From positions 6,456,501 to 6,520,500 of the forward strand of contig NC_092323.1 in the NCBI RefSeq assembly GCF_036785885.1: a DNA stretch of 64,000 nucleotides. The letters are read 5' to 3'. Under the pieces are notes generated by a model that saw only the letters and a program-made list of their open reading frames with translations, had not been told where the DNA came from and did no database searches. Of this stretch, positions 23,659 through 34,395 are shown one piece after another; within the stretch, counting starts at the first letter, position 1; every line of letters starts with the position of its first letter. The position numbers and the translations under genes are program-made. Source of the stretch: Coffea arabica. Its lineage: Eukaryota; Streptophyta; Magnoliopsida; Gentianales; Rubiaceae.

Positions 23659-24018
23659 CATGTTGCGAGTGAGAACGGGACGTGTGAATGTGAGATTAAT
23701 GATTATTGATCGAGTCCCAGACAAAAGGTTGCTGATGTGGATTGGAGTCAGCTCCATCGCCAATGTTTTGCACAACAAACTTGCGGTGTTTAAAGGTCTG
23801 AATAGTCAAACTCGTGTGCAATTTGGATATCTTCACGTGTGTTTTTACAGTCTGTTTCGCCAATTCGCCATCCACGCGCTTCCCGCGTTTTGCTGCTTCC
23901 AACCTCCCACCTCAACAGTGCTCCCTTCAATCAAATCAACTACTCCCATAAATAGCAGAAATCCACCTTGCATATTTCCAAAGACACATTTAATATATTC
24001 CAATACCAACTCTTTTCT

Positions 24019-24263
24019 TTGGCGACGCTGGAGGTCCTACAACTTGACACATTACGTGGCTGGTTTTTGTTTCCGTGGGATAGCTCGAGGTGTCCGCTCT
24101 CCCTCCTTAGGGTATGGCGACCTTCCGACTTGTCCAGAGTTCAAGTCCCGCTGTTAACGTGTTCGGTGTGGAGTGGGGCCTCCTCTCCCGGGCCGCAGGG
24201 AATTAGTCGGACCCCGTAAGGATTGACCCGGACACCCATGTGTCGACAAAAAAAAAAAAAAAA
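24019..24263 (+). mobile_element. tRNA-derived SINE with 18-bp target duplication
   Basis: The element ends in a run of about 16 A. It is flanked by CAATACCAACTCTTTTCT (24001-24018) and CAATGCCAACTCTTTTCT (24264-24281), matching at 17 of 18 positions. Internal pol III promoter boxes are visible: an A box TAGCTCGAGGTG near 24082 and a B box AGTTCAAGTCC near 24140. About 55 bp lie between the left duplication and the tRNA-like head, more than usual for plant SINEs. Confidence 0.85.
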
Positions 24264-24330
24264 CAATGCCAACTCTTTTCTGGCCGAAATAATTTCAGGG
24301 TTCAACACAAAACTACCTTTTTTTTTCGGA

Positions 24331-24477
24331 TTAATCTTTTTTACACTGACAATATATATACTGTCAGTATTTGATGAATGATAATTATGTAAAATTTGAA
24401 TTTGAACTCCAACTTTTGCATATATGTCATGAATTGAACGGTGATAGTGTATACAATATTAGTGTATATAAGATTTA
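24331..24477. mobile_element. Short MITE-like inverted-repeat element
   Basis: The left end (AATCTTTTTTACACTGACA, then ATACTGTCA) is mirrored by the right end (TGATAGTGTATAC, then TAGTGTATATAAGATTT). The 147-bp element has a palindromic layout and AT-rich core. A target duplication could not be fixed, so the superfamily is unknown. Confidence 0.5.
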
Positions 24478-25694
24478 TTCTCTATTTTTTTTTTTTTCTA
24501 AATCATAAGTGTCTGTGCATTAGAGGTAGTTTGAGCTAAGTAATAAAGTGGAAGGGATTGTAAGCAGCCTTTTTTGTCTCTCTACCTATAATGCTTACCT
24601 TTTTTATATGTGTCCATTGCAAGGGTACAAGATTTTCATAATTGAAGCATGAATCAACATATTCTGTCCACACTTTACAACTGGAATAGTCAGGACTCAT
24701 GACATGACAATTAAAACACTACAGTCTTATGATTCTCTAACCAAGTGAATTGGGTGTGTTCTGCACATCGAAACATTTTAGTCTTGGATCTCTACCTGTT
24801 TAAATTTCTGGACGAAATTGAAGTTGTATTGAACTAGCAAAGGTTTTCTAGAGCGAGACAAAACTTCACCGCACATTGCAGGCCGTAAACACCTGTAGAT
24901 TCGTTGGACACGGCTGATTTACTTTCACAGTGCTCAGGGAAAAGAGGTATCAGAAATCGCACATTTCTTATCTTATCCAGTACTATAACTTTCCTCCCTT
25001 GAGTTGCACAAAGGTTACGAGCGCAGCAATACTACTGTTCTTTTTTTTTTAGGGGGGGGGGGGGGTGAGTTGCCTATAACAATAATATGATTTTAAGTAT
25101 GATTTATCCTGCTTTCGTAGCGAGTCTGCAGAAATCTTTACTCAGAGAGTGCAGCTGAATCCCAGTATCAAGTCTCAATCTCTCTATTTCTGTTGATAAG
25201 TTATTAACGTTCATCTTTCATCACCAAAATAATTAAGAAAAGGAGAAATGAACTCGCAAAAATTTTGTCCCTTTTACTTTTCTAGATGTATCGTTGGGCT
25301 CTGCTATTCGCCAACGTTTGGTTGTTATCCAGGGCAGTTAATTTGGGCAAACTTGAGTTCATCGCAAATTCATGAAATTGGGCCACTCATGTGATGTTTT
25401 TAGCTGTGCCCATGTATTTTGTATTTGGGCTTCGTAAGTTCTTTTTCTTGGTTAGAACCCGGAGACGCAAACGGGCAAGACAAAGATGCATATGTTGGCA
25501 TTGCGCAATCAAGTTCACAGGAATCCTTTAATTTTGTTTTTCTTATAGTGCAAGTGAAACTCGTGGAGTATATTACCATTATCGATCAATGACATAAATT
25601 TTCTTTTAAAGTTTGACATTTGCAAATTAAAGCATAAAATAAAATTGTCCAGTAATACCACAACGAGGAAGAAATTAATAAAGGTCATCTATAT
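24478..25694. other. Intergenic region, nothing coding
   Basis: Spacer without convincing genes. A G run lies at about 25052-25066 behind a T run, probably simple-sequence expansion. Confidence 0.5.
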
Positions 25695-26129
25695 TAGGGC
25701 TGCAAACAAATCGCACCGAGTCTCGACATAATTTCATTGAACTCGAACTCGAACTCGAGCTCGAGCTCGACGAGCTGACAATTTCAAACTCGAGCTCGAG
25801 CTTCGAAAAAAATAAAAAATAATTATTTTATTTTTTAAAAAATAAATAAAATAATATTTTTTCTTAATAAATAATAAAATATTAAAGATATATATGTAAT
25901 TTTACTATTAAAATTAAAAAATAAAAAAAATATATATACTTAAAATAAAAAAATAAAATAAATAAATAAATAAATATATATATATATATATATATACTCG
26001 AGCTCGTGAGCCGGAGCTTAATATTTTGAGCTCGATTTTGACTTGAGCCAGCTCGAGCTCGATGTTGATCGAACTTGAGTCGAGCTTGACTCGAGCGCTC
26101 GCGAGCGGTTCGATTCGTTTGCAACCCTA
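25695..26129. mobile_element. hAT-type MITE, 'CGAGCTCGAG' family, copy 2
   Basis: The terminal repeats are TAGGGCTGCAAACAAATCG and CGATTCGTTTGCAACCCTA, and the target duplication ATCTATAT is perfect (25687-25694 and 26130-26137). Subterminal CTCGAGCTCGAG palindromes flank an AT core containing a (TA)n stretch near 25976-25995. It is the same family as 445-865. The perfect duplication and better-kept ends suggest a younger insertion. Confidence 0.92.
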
Positions 26130-26137
26130 ATCTATAT

Positions 26138-26494
26138 CAACGTAACATGTTATACTGAAACACCGAGACATATGGACTAGAAAAGTCAATCATCCCACAA
26201 GGTCCCAATAGAATTATTGCAATTATGGAGAAAAAGAAAATTGGGTGAATTGTTAGCTTAATCTTTTCTCATTTCTGCAACAGATTGGCCACTACAACTC
26301 GTTTGACCGATAAAAATGAGGGGGAAAAAAAAGATTGGCTTCCACAACTAGTGTTTTGATGAGACGTGGAGCGTCTCCGGTTATGATCTCCCAACTCAGC
26401 GGTGGTCCACCTTCCGCGCACACGTGAAGCCGCTCCCATGGGACAATCACGGTCACGTGTAATTACATACCATTATCAATACTCCACTTCTTTT
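26138..26494. other. Intergenic region, nothing recognised
   Basis: Spacer between the hAT MITE and the SINE; no open frame, RNA gene or repeat stands out. Confidence 0.5.
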
Positions 26495-26699
26495 TACAAG
26501 TTGACTTCGTTGGCAACAGCAGGCCATTTCTTCGTAAAAGGGCGGTCACGTGTTCGAATGCATTGTTGATGTGAGAGTTGTATTAATAGATAATTTATAA
26601 AAACTTTTGTAAATGAGCTATGATTCCAGAGGCATGCCCTGACCATTGCTGGTGACCAGAGACCCAACCAAACTTTTCATTACCCAAAAAAAAAAAAAA
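26495..26699 (+). mobile_element. SINE with 12-bp target duplication
   Basis: Flanked by TCCACTTCTTTT at 26483-26494 and again at 26700-26711, and ending in a run of about 14 A. A B-box-like GTGTTCGAATGC occurs near 26550, and a weak A-box region lies upstream. The 205-bp length and poly-A tail fit a plant SINE of a different family from the one at 24 kb. Confidence 0.75.
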
Positions 26700-26711
26700 T
26701 CCACTTCTTTT

Positions 26712-27719
26712 CTTTTGCTAAGAAGAAAACGTGGGGCAAAATTATTTTTCACGGGCAAAATCTTATAGCGTGGACCATATGCTACGTTTTTGTTGCTTTA
26801 GCTACAATAGTATTTGCCGGTTTAAGCAAATAGTATCATTAACGGCTTAATCACAGCACTCCCAAATCTATGTGGCAGAGTAATGGCTTAATTGTTAGAT
26901 CTCGTGTCCTCTTTCTAAATTTAATTGGTTACATTAAGTTACGGTGGAGATATCAAGATGCTGGACAAACCAATGATACCTTAAAATAGAGTAGGAAGTC
27001 AAGACACAATTGTCGGGTCAATTAATTATTTGTCTTAAATGATGGCTTTTATGGCTTTCACACTATTATATGTGCTGTGCTTTGCATGTTTGATGATAAT
27101 GGAAGCCTCAAGTGCTACGAGTCTTTAAGGAGTGTTATTCATAGAGGCCCGCCGGAGGGTATTCCATTGGGAAAATTTGATTACTATTGGCCATTGTTGT
27201 TCATATTATTGAGAGTTGCATGCAAATGAATTGCGAACCACAATTGACTGATACGTAAAAAACAATTTGCTGCATCAGTGTGGATTAATGATTTTGCACG
27301 CAGAGTGAGCGCAAGCCAAGTTTGATGGATATTGTAATGCTTATGACAACCGGCACGGTTTTATTATCAAATGAAGGGAGGTAATTACGCCATCAATTAC
27401 ACTGTAATCATAGAAAAGAATCAATTGAATTGCTACTTTTAGGAGTTTATATATAAAATATATTGTAATAATTTGAGATATATGAAGTTAAAAAATGATT
27501 GAAAAACATGTTTATAGAGAGTATTAAAAAATTTCTATAAAAAACTACTATCCAAACGAGGTCGAGAGACCAAAGCATTAGCTTGTCAAAATTTATTTGA
27601 GTGTTATAGTGTTTGAGGAACACTCCCTTTATATAAATCCCCATCGCAATCTCAATAATTTGTTTTCTAGCAAAAAATAGATTCCATTTGCATAAGTTAT
27701 AACCCAAACTGAACCAGAG
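26712..27719. other. Intergenic region, nothing coding
   Basis: AT-rich spacer; no supported gene or clear repeat. Confidence 0.5.
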
Positions 27720-27803
27720 GGGATGGATGGCTTGGGTGGTTGAGAGGAAGGAGTGTGAGTGAGAGATTTGCGTTCGAGTCCTTCCACTTACACTGAAAAA
27801 AAA
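27720..27803 (+). mobile_element. SINE head fragment (tRNA-like)
   Basis: A tRNA-like module is visible, with A box TGGCTTGGGTGGTTGAG and B box GCGTTCGAGTCC at normal spacing, followed by a short A run at 27794-27803. The body is very short, so this is either a truncated SINE or a SINE of minimal length. A Mutator-like MITE starts 17 bp downstream. Confidence 0.5.
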
Positions 27804-27820
27804 ACTTACAAGTGAAAGAC

Positions 27821-28203
27821 CGCAACGGATCTTCTGTCCCACACCCTGTCCCACTTTTTATTATATTACTATTTCTCCTTCATAAACATCATGTTTTAAC
27901 TCTTTTTTGTTTCCTTAAGATCCAATAACTATTAATTGAGTAATACACAAAATTTAACAAACTCAAAAAAATCAAAATGCATAAAAAATGAGATTTTTTA
28001 TGAATTTTCTGCTGTATTTTTTAATTTTCTATTATATATTACTTTTTTGAAGCTGTTGTATTTATTTTTTACTTAATTAATAGTTATTGAATCTTAAGGA
28101 AACAAAAAAGAATTAAAACATGATGTTTATGTAAAAGAAAAAGCAATATAATAAAAAGTGGGACAGAGAGTGGCACAGGGTGTGGGACAGAAAATCCGTT
28201 GCG
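27821..28203. mobile_element. Mutator-like foldback MITE, second family
   Basis: Both halves are inverted copies of each other over more than 120 bp: CGCAACGGAT at the left end, ATCCGTTGCG at the right end, with internal CCCACACCCTGTCCCAC and its complement. Flanks GTGAAAGAC (27812-27820) and ATAAAAGAC (28204-28212) match at 7 of 9 positions, as for a Mutator-type target duplication. The 383-bp element would fold into a nearly complete hairpin. Confidence 0.85.
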
Positions 28204-28207
28204 ATAA

Positions 28208-28343
28208 AAGACCCTTATAGAAGATACCTAATTAGAGAGAGAAAGAGGAGTAATTAATGCATAATGGATCCTAGCAAAATCAATAAAAAAAAGTTGATGG
28301 TGGTGAAGCTGATCCAATAGAGAGTTTGATTTAAGGAAGACAA
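28208..28343. repeat. Direct repeat, left copy
   Basis: The block from GACCCTTATA through TACCTAATTAGAGAGAGAAAG and GGATCCTAGCAAAATC (about 28208-28300) reappears at about 28713-28803. The two copies flank a solo-LTR-like segment. Confidence 0.75.
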
Positions 28344-28700
28344 TGTTGGCATATTAAATCAATACAGAAAATTAGAAATTTTCTATATTCTTATTTAGTA
28401 GTGTTTTAGTCAAGTTAGGGTTTTAGTAATTCTATTGGAATCAAGTTATGGTTGTTTTATTGTTTAGAAATTAGTATGTTATTAGGAACTTTCTTGTGGC
28501 GTAAGACTTGTTTGTCAAGTCATCTAGTCTATAAATAGAAAGTTGTATTATTGTGTTTAATTGAGAAGAGTGAAGGATTGGGATTTTATGATATGATTAA
28601 TAGGTTATTATTGATATTATTCCTCTTCTCTCACACATATTTTTATGTTTGTAAATTGCCTCCCTCTCATATTGGTTTTGTCAAATATATATCTCCAATA
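28344..28700 (+). mobile_element. Solo-LTR-like segment (Copia-type), fossil
   Basis: The 357-bp segment starts TGTTGGCATATTAAATC and ends near ATATCTCCAATA. It has a TATA motif (TCTATAAATAG) about midway, as in Copia LTRs with a promoter in the U3 part. No internal retroelement region is present, so it would be a solo LTR. A target duplication is not evident. It lies within a locally duplicated segment. Confidence 0.5.
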
Positions 28701-28712
28701 ATTTTTTTAAGT

Positions 28713-28925
28713 TGACCCTTATAAAATTACCTAATTAGAGAGAGAAAGAGGGGTAATTAATGCATAATGGATCCTAGCAAAATCAATAAAAAGAAGTTGA
28801 TTGATTAAGGGTAATCTTAGCAACATACATAAAGTTGTGGATCCTAACAAAATCAATAAAAGAGTTGATTGATCAAGGGTAATCTTAGCAACATATATAT
28901 AAAGTTGATTGAGGGTAATCTTAAC
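28713..28925. repeat. Direct repeat, right copy, with short internal repeats
   Basis: This is the second copy of the 28208-28300 block. It is followed by two further partial repeats of GGATCCTA(G/A)CAAAATC and of GGGTAATCTTAGCAACATA, indicating several rounds of local duplication. Confidence 0.7.
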
Positions 28926-29636
28926 ATTTGAATAGAATGCGCAGTGCCCTGTACCATGGTGTCAAAATTCAACAAAATCACTCGGCCCTTAATAAAAGCC
29001 ACCATTGCAATTTTAGAAAGAAAATCAAAGAAAGAGTACTCAAAAGTTAGTATCACAATCCATGTCCTCTGCAAAAGAAGAAATTAAAAGGGGTTAGACA
29101 GGGAGCCATTTTTCATATTCACGTTTACGCATGGCATAACCCGGGACACTAGAATTTTGAGAAGTGCTTGTTCGATATAAAAGGGGAAAAGGAAAAAACA
29201 CACACACACACACACACAATGATTTAGGTACTTTTTTTTTTTTGGGAAAGAAAATGGTTTAAGAAACTTGGATCCCGTACAAAAATCCCGGACTTCATTA
29301 ACATGAGGAGAAATTAAAGGGTCGAGTAGACGGCGGCCTCCCTAATGTGTTGTTATTCACGCTTACTCGACCACTCCCCGTAGAACATTCTAACTGCTAA
29401 CTTGCTAAGAAAGACGCTACATACATAATTCTCATCCCAGCCGCTAAAAAAGTAAAAATTTGGCGGCACCAAAACCGCTGCTAAACTCAGCCCCGTTCTT
29501 TTACCTCAACCGCCTTTTTATTCCCCGCCCCCCCCCCCCCTCTTCCTAGATTTCAGTAACCTCCGACTCCTTAGATTCAGCTCTCCAGAATCACAATCAC
29601 TTTACACTCCCAAGATTTTCTTGTGTCGATATTGAG
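28926..29636. other. Upstream region of the cyclin gene
   Basis: No other gene is seen. A (CA)n repeat lies at about 29198-29218 and a C run at about 29526-29540. The last 250 bp are C/T-rich and probably include the transcription start. Confidence 0.5.
29459..29466 (+). promoter_or_regulatory. E2F-like site upstream of the cyclin
   Basis: TTTGGCGG fits the E2F consensus TTTSSCGS and lies about 170 bp before the cyclin ATG. D-type cyclin genes can be under E2F control, but one consensus match proves little. Confidence 0.3.
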
Positions 29637-31489
29637 ATGGAAACTTCTCAGACTACATCGTCTATCCCTAGCCTTTTGTGCGAAGAAGATGAATCTTGCT
29701 TCACTCTGAACAACGAAAGTGATGAAACCTTGTGCCAATGTTGTATTTTTTAGTACGATGATGAGTACATTGAAATGCTGATTCACAAGGAATCTGATTT
29801 ACAGTCAAATACCAATAAATCTCTTTGCAATAGTTCAATCGACGAGACTGACGAACAGAGTTGGTTGAAACGTGCCCGCTTAGATGCTGTCCAATGGATT
29901 CTTGATGTTTGTTATCTCTTCTCTTTCACTACTCTGTGCCATCCTTTTCATTCTGGGATTTGTTTATTATTTATTCTTTTGCTCATTCTTTTTGGGTATA
30001 GACCAGAGCTTTATTTGGACTTCACTTCCAGACGGTCTATCTGTCACTGACATACTTCGACGGGTTCTTTTCTAAGCGATCCGTTGAGGTGAGTATCATT
30101 TTTCAGTTTCTCGCTCGTTCTTGTGATATTTTGCTCGTCTCGAAATGCGATTCAATAATAGACTTCTCTGATGGTGGAAAATAATTTGTGACACTGCCTG
30201 ATCGATGTTGGTAGGATGGGAAATTATGGGCTATTCGGTTGTTGTCCATTGCATGTTTGTCTTTGGCTGCGAAGATGGAGGAGTATAAAGCGCCGGCATT
30301 ATCTGACTATCACATAGATGAATGTAATTTTGAAGGCCGCCTGATTCAGAAAATGGAACTGTTGGTTTTGGATGCTTTGGAGTGGAAAATGAATGTACTC
30401 ACCCCTTTTCTTTATTTTCGATACTTCATAGCCAAGTTTTATGGTGAGTCAAGACCGAAAGGGCTAATGTCAAGAGCCATCGAACTCACATTGGCTATGC
30501 TAAAAGGTGATCCATAGTTGCACTAAGTTGAGTTCCACCTCCTTTTGCAGATAACGTATTTTTCTTAGTTGGCTTGGTTTTTGTTAATTCAGATATTAGT
30601 TTAGTAAAATATCCACCGTCCATGATTGCTGCTGTGGCTGTTTTAGCAGCCTGCGATTCTCAGTTGACAATGAAGATGTTGGAGTTCAAGCTGAGCATAA
30701 TCTCATCATGGGGTTCTTCACATAAAGTGAGTTTCCTTGCTTTTAATTGAAAGTAATGATTTGCGATGCATGATTCATTCTTCCTTCGTTTGCACTTTAT
30801 GCCCGCGCAGAAAAAGTTATACTCCCTCCGTCCCGAAATGAATGTCGCACTTCGGGTCTTGAGCTTCTTTTCAATAGTGTCGCATTTTGGTCTAAGTTCC
30901 AGCGCTGCCCCTTCCGTGCATTACTCCATTGAGTGGTAGAAAGAAAAAGCAAGGATGACAAGATGTGTGGGACCCATACTTTACAAATGTGTCCAGCCAT
31001 TTTTTTGAGAAAGTAGCTTGCACGGCCATTGTTTGCATTTGCGGTGAGACTCACGCATATTAGAGCAACTCTTGTAGTTTTATGGGACCCATCAAAAACT
31101 TAAAAAGAATCTGGTATATTTAAGGGCATGAGATGGAAATGAGGCAAAGTTTTATTGTCAATTATAGTAAGTGACATTAATTTTGGGACAGACCAAAAAG
31201 GAAAGCATGACACTTTCAATGGGACGGAGGGAGTACTACCTATCTGATTTCATGTATTGGTAATGCACTGGGACAGGACAATGTGCTCTTATGCTACAAT
31301 CTAATGCGGGAAATTCAGAAGGCTAAGTCCAACACCCCAAATCTGCAGAGTCCCCTGAGTTTGTCGTTAAAGCAATCAAGCTCACGTGATTGTCGAGAAA
31401 GTTGTTGCATAATTGGCACCAAAAGGAGGCTTGCATACCCCGAAAGTGATCAACATCAACCTTCGCAGAGGACTCATCGATCTCCATAG
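29637..31489 (+). CDS. CYCD5;1: D-type cyclin, CYCD5-like, with an in-frame stop in exon 1
   Basis: Five exons (29637-29906, 30002-30088, 30215-30506, 30593-30726, 31277-31489) join in phase to 331 codons plus stop. Landmarks: the retinoblastoma-binding LxCxE motif (LLCEE, residues 14-18); DDEYIEMLIHKES; cyclin box with DAVQWILD, TVYLSLTYFD, WAIRLLSIACLSLAAKMEE; second cyclin fold LVLDALEWKMNVLTPFLYF; C-terminal GTKRRLAYPESDQ, which resembles Arabidopsis CYCD5;1. D cyclins activate CDKA and drive G1/S through phosphorylation of the retinoblastoma-related protein. Oddity: codon 39 (29751-29753) is TAG. The next in-frame ATG (29775) would give 285 residues with an intact cyclin box but no LxCxE. 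The rest is undamaged, so a recent null allele, a shortened protein or a sequencing error are all possible. A Stowaway MITE fills most of intron 4. Confidence 0.85.
30822..31233. mobile_element. Stowaway MITE, family B, inside cyclin intron 4
   Basis: Terminal repeats CTCCCTCCGTCCCG and GGGACGGAGGGAG with TA on both sides (30820-30821 and 31234-31235). The 412-bp interior differs from the other two Stowaway copies in the window. It lies in the 550-bp intron 4 of the CYCD5 gene; the donor at 30727 and acceptor at 31276 are outside it. Confidence 0.93.
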
Positions 31490-32221
31490 GAAGATCAATC
31501 AACTTGCCAGATTCCCAAGTACTACTAATTAGTTACAAGCGATGATTTGGTGTGCATTGGATTTGATGGCAGATCCCAGTTTCCAATATGAACCAGAAGT
31601 TTCTGCCTCTTAGACAAGTGCAAAAATACCAATGAAGAAAGAGAAGCACATACTGCTAAGAAGCTGACTTCAGTTTGAAGAAACAAACGATGGCCAAATA
31701 GGATGTCCACAAGGTTGCTGGAGAGGTGGAGACTGTAGTAGTGCTTGCTATAGTGGTATCGGCCATCATAAATGAAAAAAAAAAATGTGCTAGTTCCGCC
31801 CTGTTAACTTTTTTTCAGTTTGCAAATTGTTCTTATTGTTTAGATCTTTGCTTTTTGTTTTGATGGGAAAAACCCATTCGCCCAGTCTTGGGATGCTTCC
31901 TCTGTTCCCTCCAAAAGGCTATTTAATAACCAATGAGCTGTAGGGAATGACAGTTGTCTTGTTTGATTTGATTCATCCGTCTTACATTTGGGCCATCCAA
32001 AATGTGCAAAAGTTGGATTTTTTTTATTTTTTTTATTTTTTTTTGGGTGGGTAGGTTGGAGGCTGCTTTGTGATGCTCGGGCAATTTCCCTTTCACTGTT
32101 TACTTTTCGCTGTACTTGGGGACGCCACGAACCCGGAAGAACTCAGAGTCTGAAATCATTTTGAGAATCGAACAGGGGACGTGTCCTTTGAATAATGAAG
32201 ACTAGTAGTAGTAGTATTACC

Positions 32222-32345
32222 TTATGACCACTGGCTTAGTGGTCACCAGGGAGGGGCTTAAGTCCCTACTGTAGCGTGTAGGTGAGGGTTCAAACCAAGT
32301 GCGAGAGGGAATGGATTTATGAACTTATGATGTTATGCTTGATTA
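32222..32345 (+). mobile_element. SINE-like fragment
   Basis: A-box-like TGGCTTAGTGG near 32231 and B-box-like GGGTTCAAACC near 32286 have tRNA-like spacing. No A-tail or target duplication is visible, so it is probably a truncated SINE head. Confidence 0.45.
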
Positions 32346-33495
32346 CCTGTCTGCCAAAGGGAAAATGTACTGTCAAGTTAAAAAGCAATAGGAGGCCGTT
32401 TTGGTTAAGTACATTGTTGGTTATTTCTTGCCGTGATAGGACTTCTTTTGTGGGGATAAAAAGGTTTGCTGCTAGTTACTTGTTTAATATAGCGTGCTAA
32501 ACCAAATGTGGATCCTCATACTTGGCGAATTTCTTGAAATAATGTTAAAACTAAAAATTATCACAAAAGTAGTGTTTTGTAGGGAGTGTGTATATCATAA
32601 GGGCCGCTGCAAGTCACAATATCGGCTTAAAGGTTGTTCCACTTTTTTTTTTCATTTTTTTTCACGGCTTAAGAATTTTTTAAGTTAAGATTTTCAATTG
32701 CATTTTTTTTATTTTAGCCAAAGATGGACCGTTGATTAACGTATTATAAAGGGTCGTGATTTGAAGGAGGAGGAAAAAAATTTTTAAAAATCTTTGGCCG
32801 CAATACTAATTTGTGGCGAATGAATTAAAAATTTTTTTCCCTTAACCGCACATCTGATTTGTGGCGTTTTGGAAAACTTTTTTCGTTAATCGTACATCAG
32901 ATGTGTGGCGTTAGTTATTGTGAATTTTTCATTGAGAAAAGCTTTTTGACTAGTCAAACGATAGAACTTTCATTAGCCGCAAACGCCACAGCTTTCATTG
33001 GCTAACCATATGCTTTATCTTTTCTTAATACTTATCTTCTTTTTTAGGTTTTATTCTCTGTCGCGGATCGGTTCAATTTGTAAGATGTACCTCGATCCCA
33101 CTAATTCTTCGCAGTGTGCTTATCTGGGACTAACAACGATACGTGAGATGACATTTGAGGCATTACAATACTTGAATTTATGAATGAATTGGCGGATAAT
33201 ATTCTGATTTTAAGATTTTTTCTTGTAAAATCTTTTGTTTTATTATCATTCAAGTTTTTATTGAATTATTGTATCTATTTATCGTTGAATGCTGCATTAT
33301 TTATCGTTATTTAAATTAACATTAAAATCAAAATATTTAAAAAAAAAGGATGATTTGGCCAAATTTCATATTTAATTAGTTTTTTTTTTATTTTCAACTG
33401 GAACCTTAACCAATTTTATAACACGCTTAATCACCACTTATGAAATTAGCACAATTCTTGTAGGTAAATTAAATTTTAGGCTTCCATGGTTTGGG

Positions 33496-33546
33496 TTTAC
33501 ATATTAGGGTTTTAGTGCTAGGGTTTAGGGATTAGGATTAGGATTA
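33496..33546. repeat. Degenerate telomere-like repeats
   Basis: Short tract with TTAGGGTTTTAG, CTAGGGTTTAGGG and ATTAGGATTAGGATTAG, loosely matching the plant telomere unit TTTAGGG. Too short and diverged to mean more than local sequence drift or an old interstitial patch. Confidence 0.35.
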
Positions 33547-33944
33547 GTGGAAAAATTTGTACTAGTGAAATGACTTAATGAAAAACCAGAACTAGATTGT
33601 TCTTCTGCTAACTAGTGTTTCATAGCAGACGTGTGAACCCAGAAATTGAGTCATGCAATTGCAATTGTCGAGTGGCGTAATTCCGTGGAACTTAATCAAT
33701 TCTAGCTCTTGAAATTGGCTAGCTGAAATCAGAAATTCTTCATCTTTTTTCTCTTTCGCAAAACTTCTTATCCCATATTTCCTGATTTTAACAGATTGTT
33801 GATAGATGTCCAAATTGTTTGACCTGCTTAGTTCTGGGTTAGGAGCATTCTAAGAAAACAGATTTGTTACTATTAAAATTAAAAAATTAACATCGAAAGA
33901 TTTTTTTCAAAAAGTAGATTGGAGGGATCAAGTCCCATCACTTA

Positions 33945-34395
33945 GGCTTCGTTTCAGAGTGGAGGATTTGGACAAAAAAGAAAGGGAAAGAAGAGAAAGT
34001 TAAGGCCTTGTTTGGATTGTCGGTTTCCATGAAAAATTACGGAAAATGCAATCCAAACACAACCTAAGTTTTCCTTCATTTGTTAGTTTTTAGTAGAAAA
34101 GAAAAGAAAGGAAATGTAAGAATTTAAGATGATGAATAGTAGCCAAAATTTTTCCTCCCACATTAGAAAGAAATGGGAAGAAAGTTTGAGGAAGTTTGTC
34201 AATTTTTTTAAAAATGCCTATTTTGTCCTTAAAAAGATCTTGAACAAATATTTAATGATTTCGATATCCAAAATCATTCCACTATTTTTCAAAACTCCCA
34301 AACAACATAACAAAATGTCTTCTCCTCTCTTCTTTTCTCTCATAACTTAAATTTTCCATTCTTTTCTTTTCTATCCTAAACTCCCAAACTAAGCC
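33945..34395. mobile_element. Tourist-like MITE carrying a nested 61-bp element
   Basis: Ends GGCTTCGTTTCAGAGTGGAGGAT and, on the other strand, GGCTTAGTTTGGGAGTTTAGGAT, flanked by TTA at 33942-33944 and 34396-34398. Inside, 34004-34064 is a tiny inverted-repeat unit (GGCCTTGTTTGGATTG ... CAATCCAAACACAACC) with TAA on both sides, apparently a second insertion of the same superfamily. Confidence 0.7.

Larger units (their letters stand above)
31490..33944. other. Cyclin 3' region and spacer
   Basis: No further gene is supported. It includes a tRNA-like SINE fragment (32222-32345), a degenerate telomere-like patch (33496-33546), and AT-rich sequence with TGTGGCG repeats near 32810-32910 that looks like old transposon sequence I cannot classify. 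Confidence 0.5.

Noticed and set aside
23340-24219. Plus-strand open frames opposite the BT leader and through the SINE
   Set aside because: The first is the complement of the BT 5' leader; the others run into the SINE body and its poly-A.
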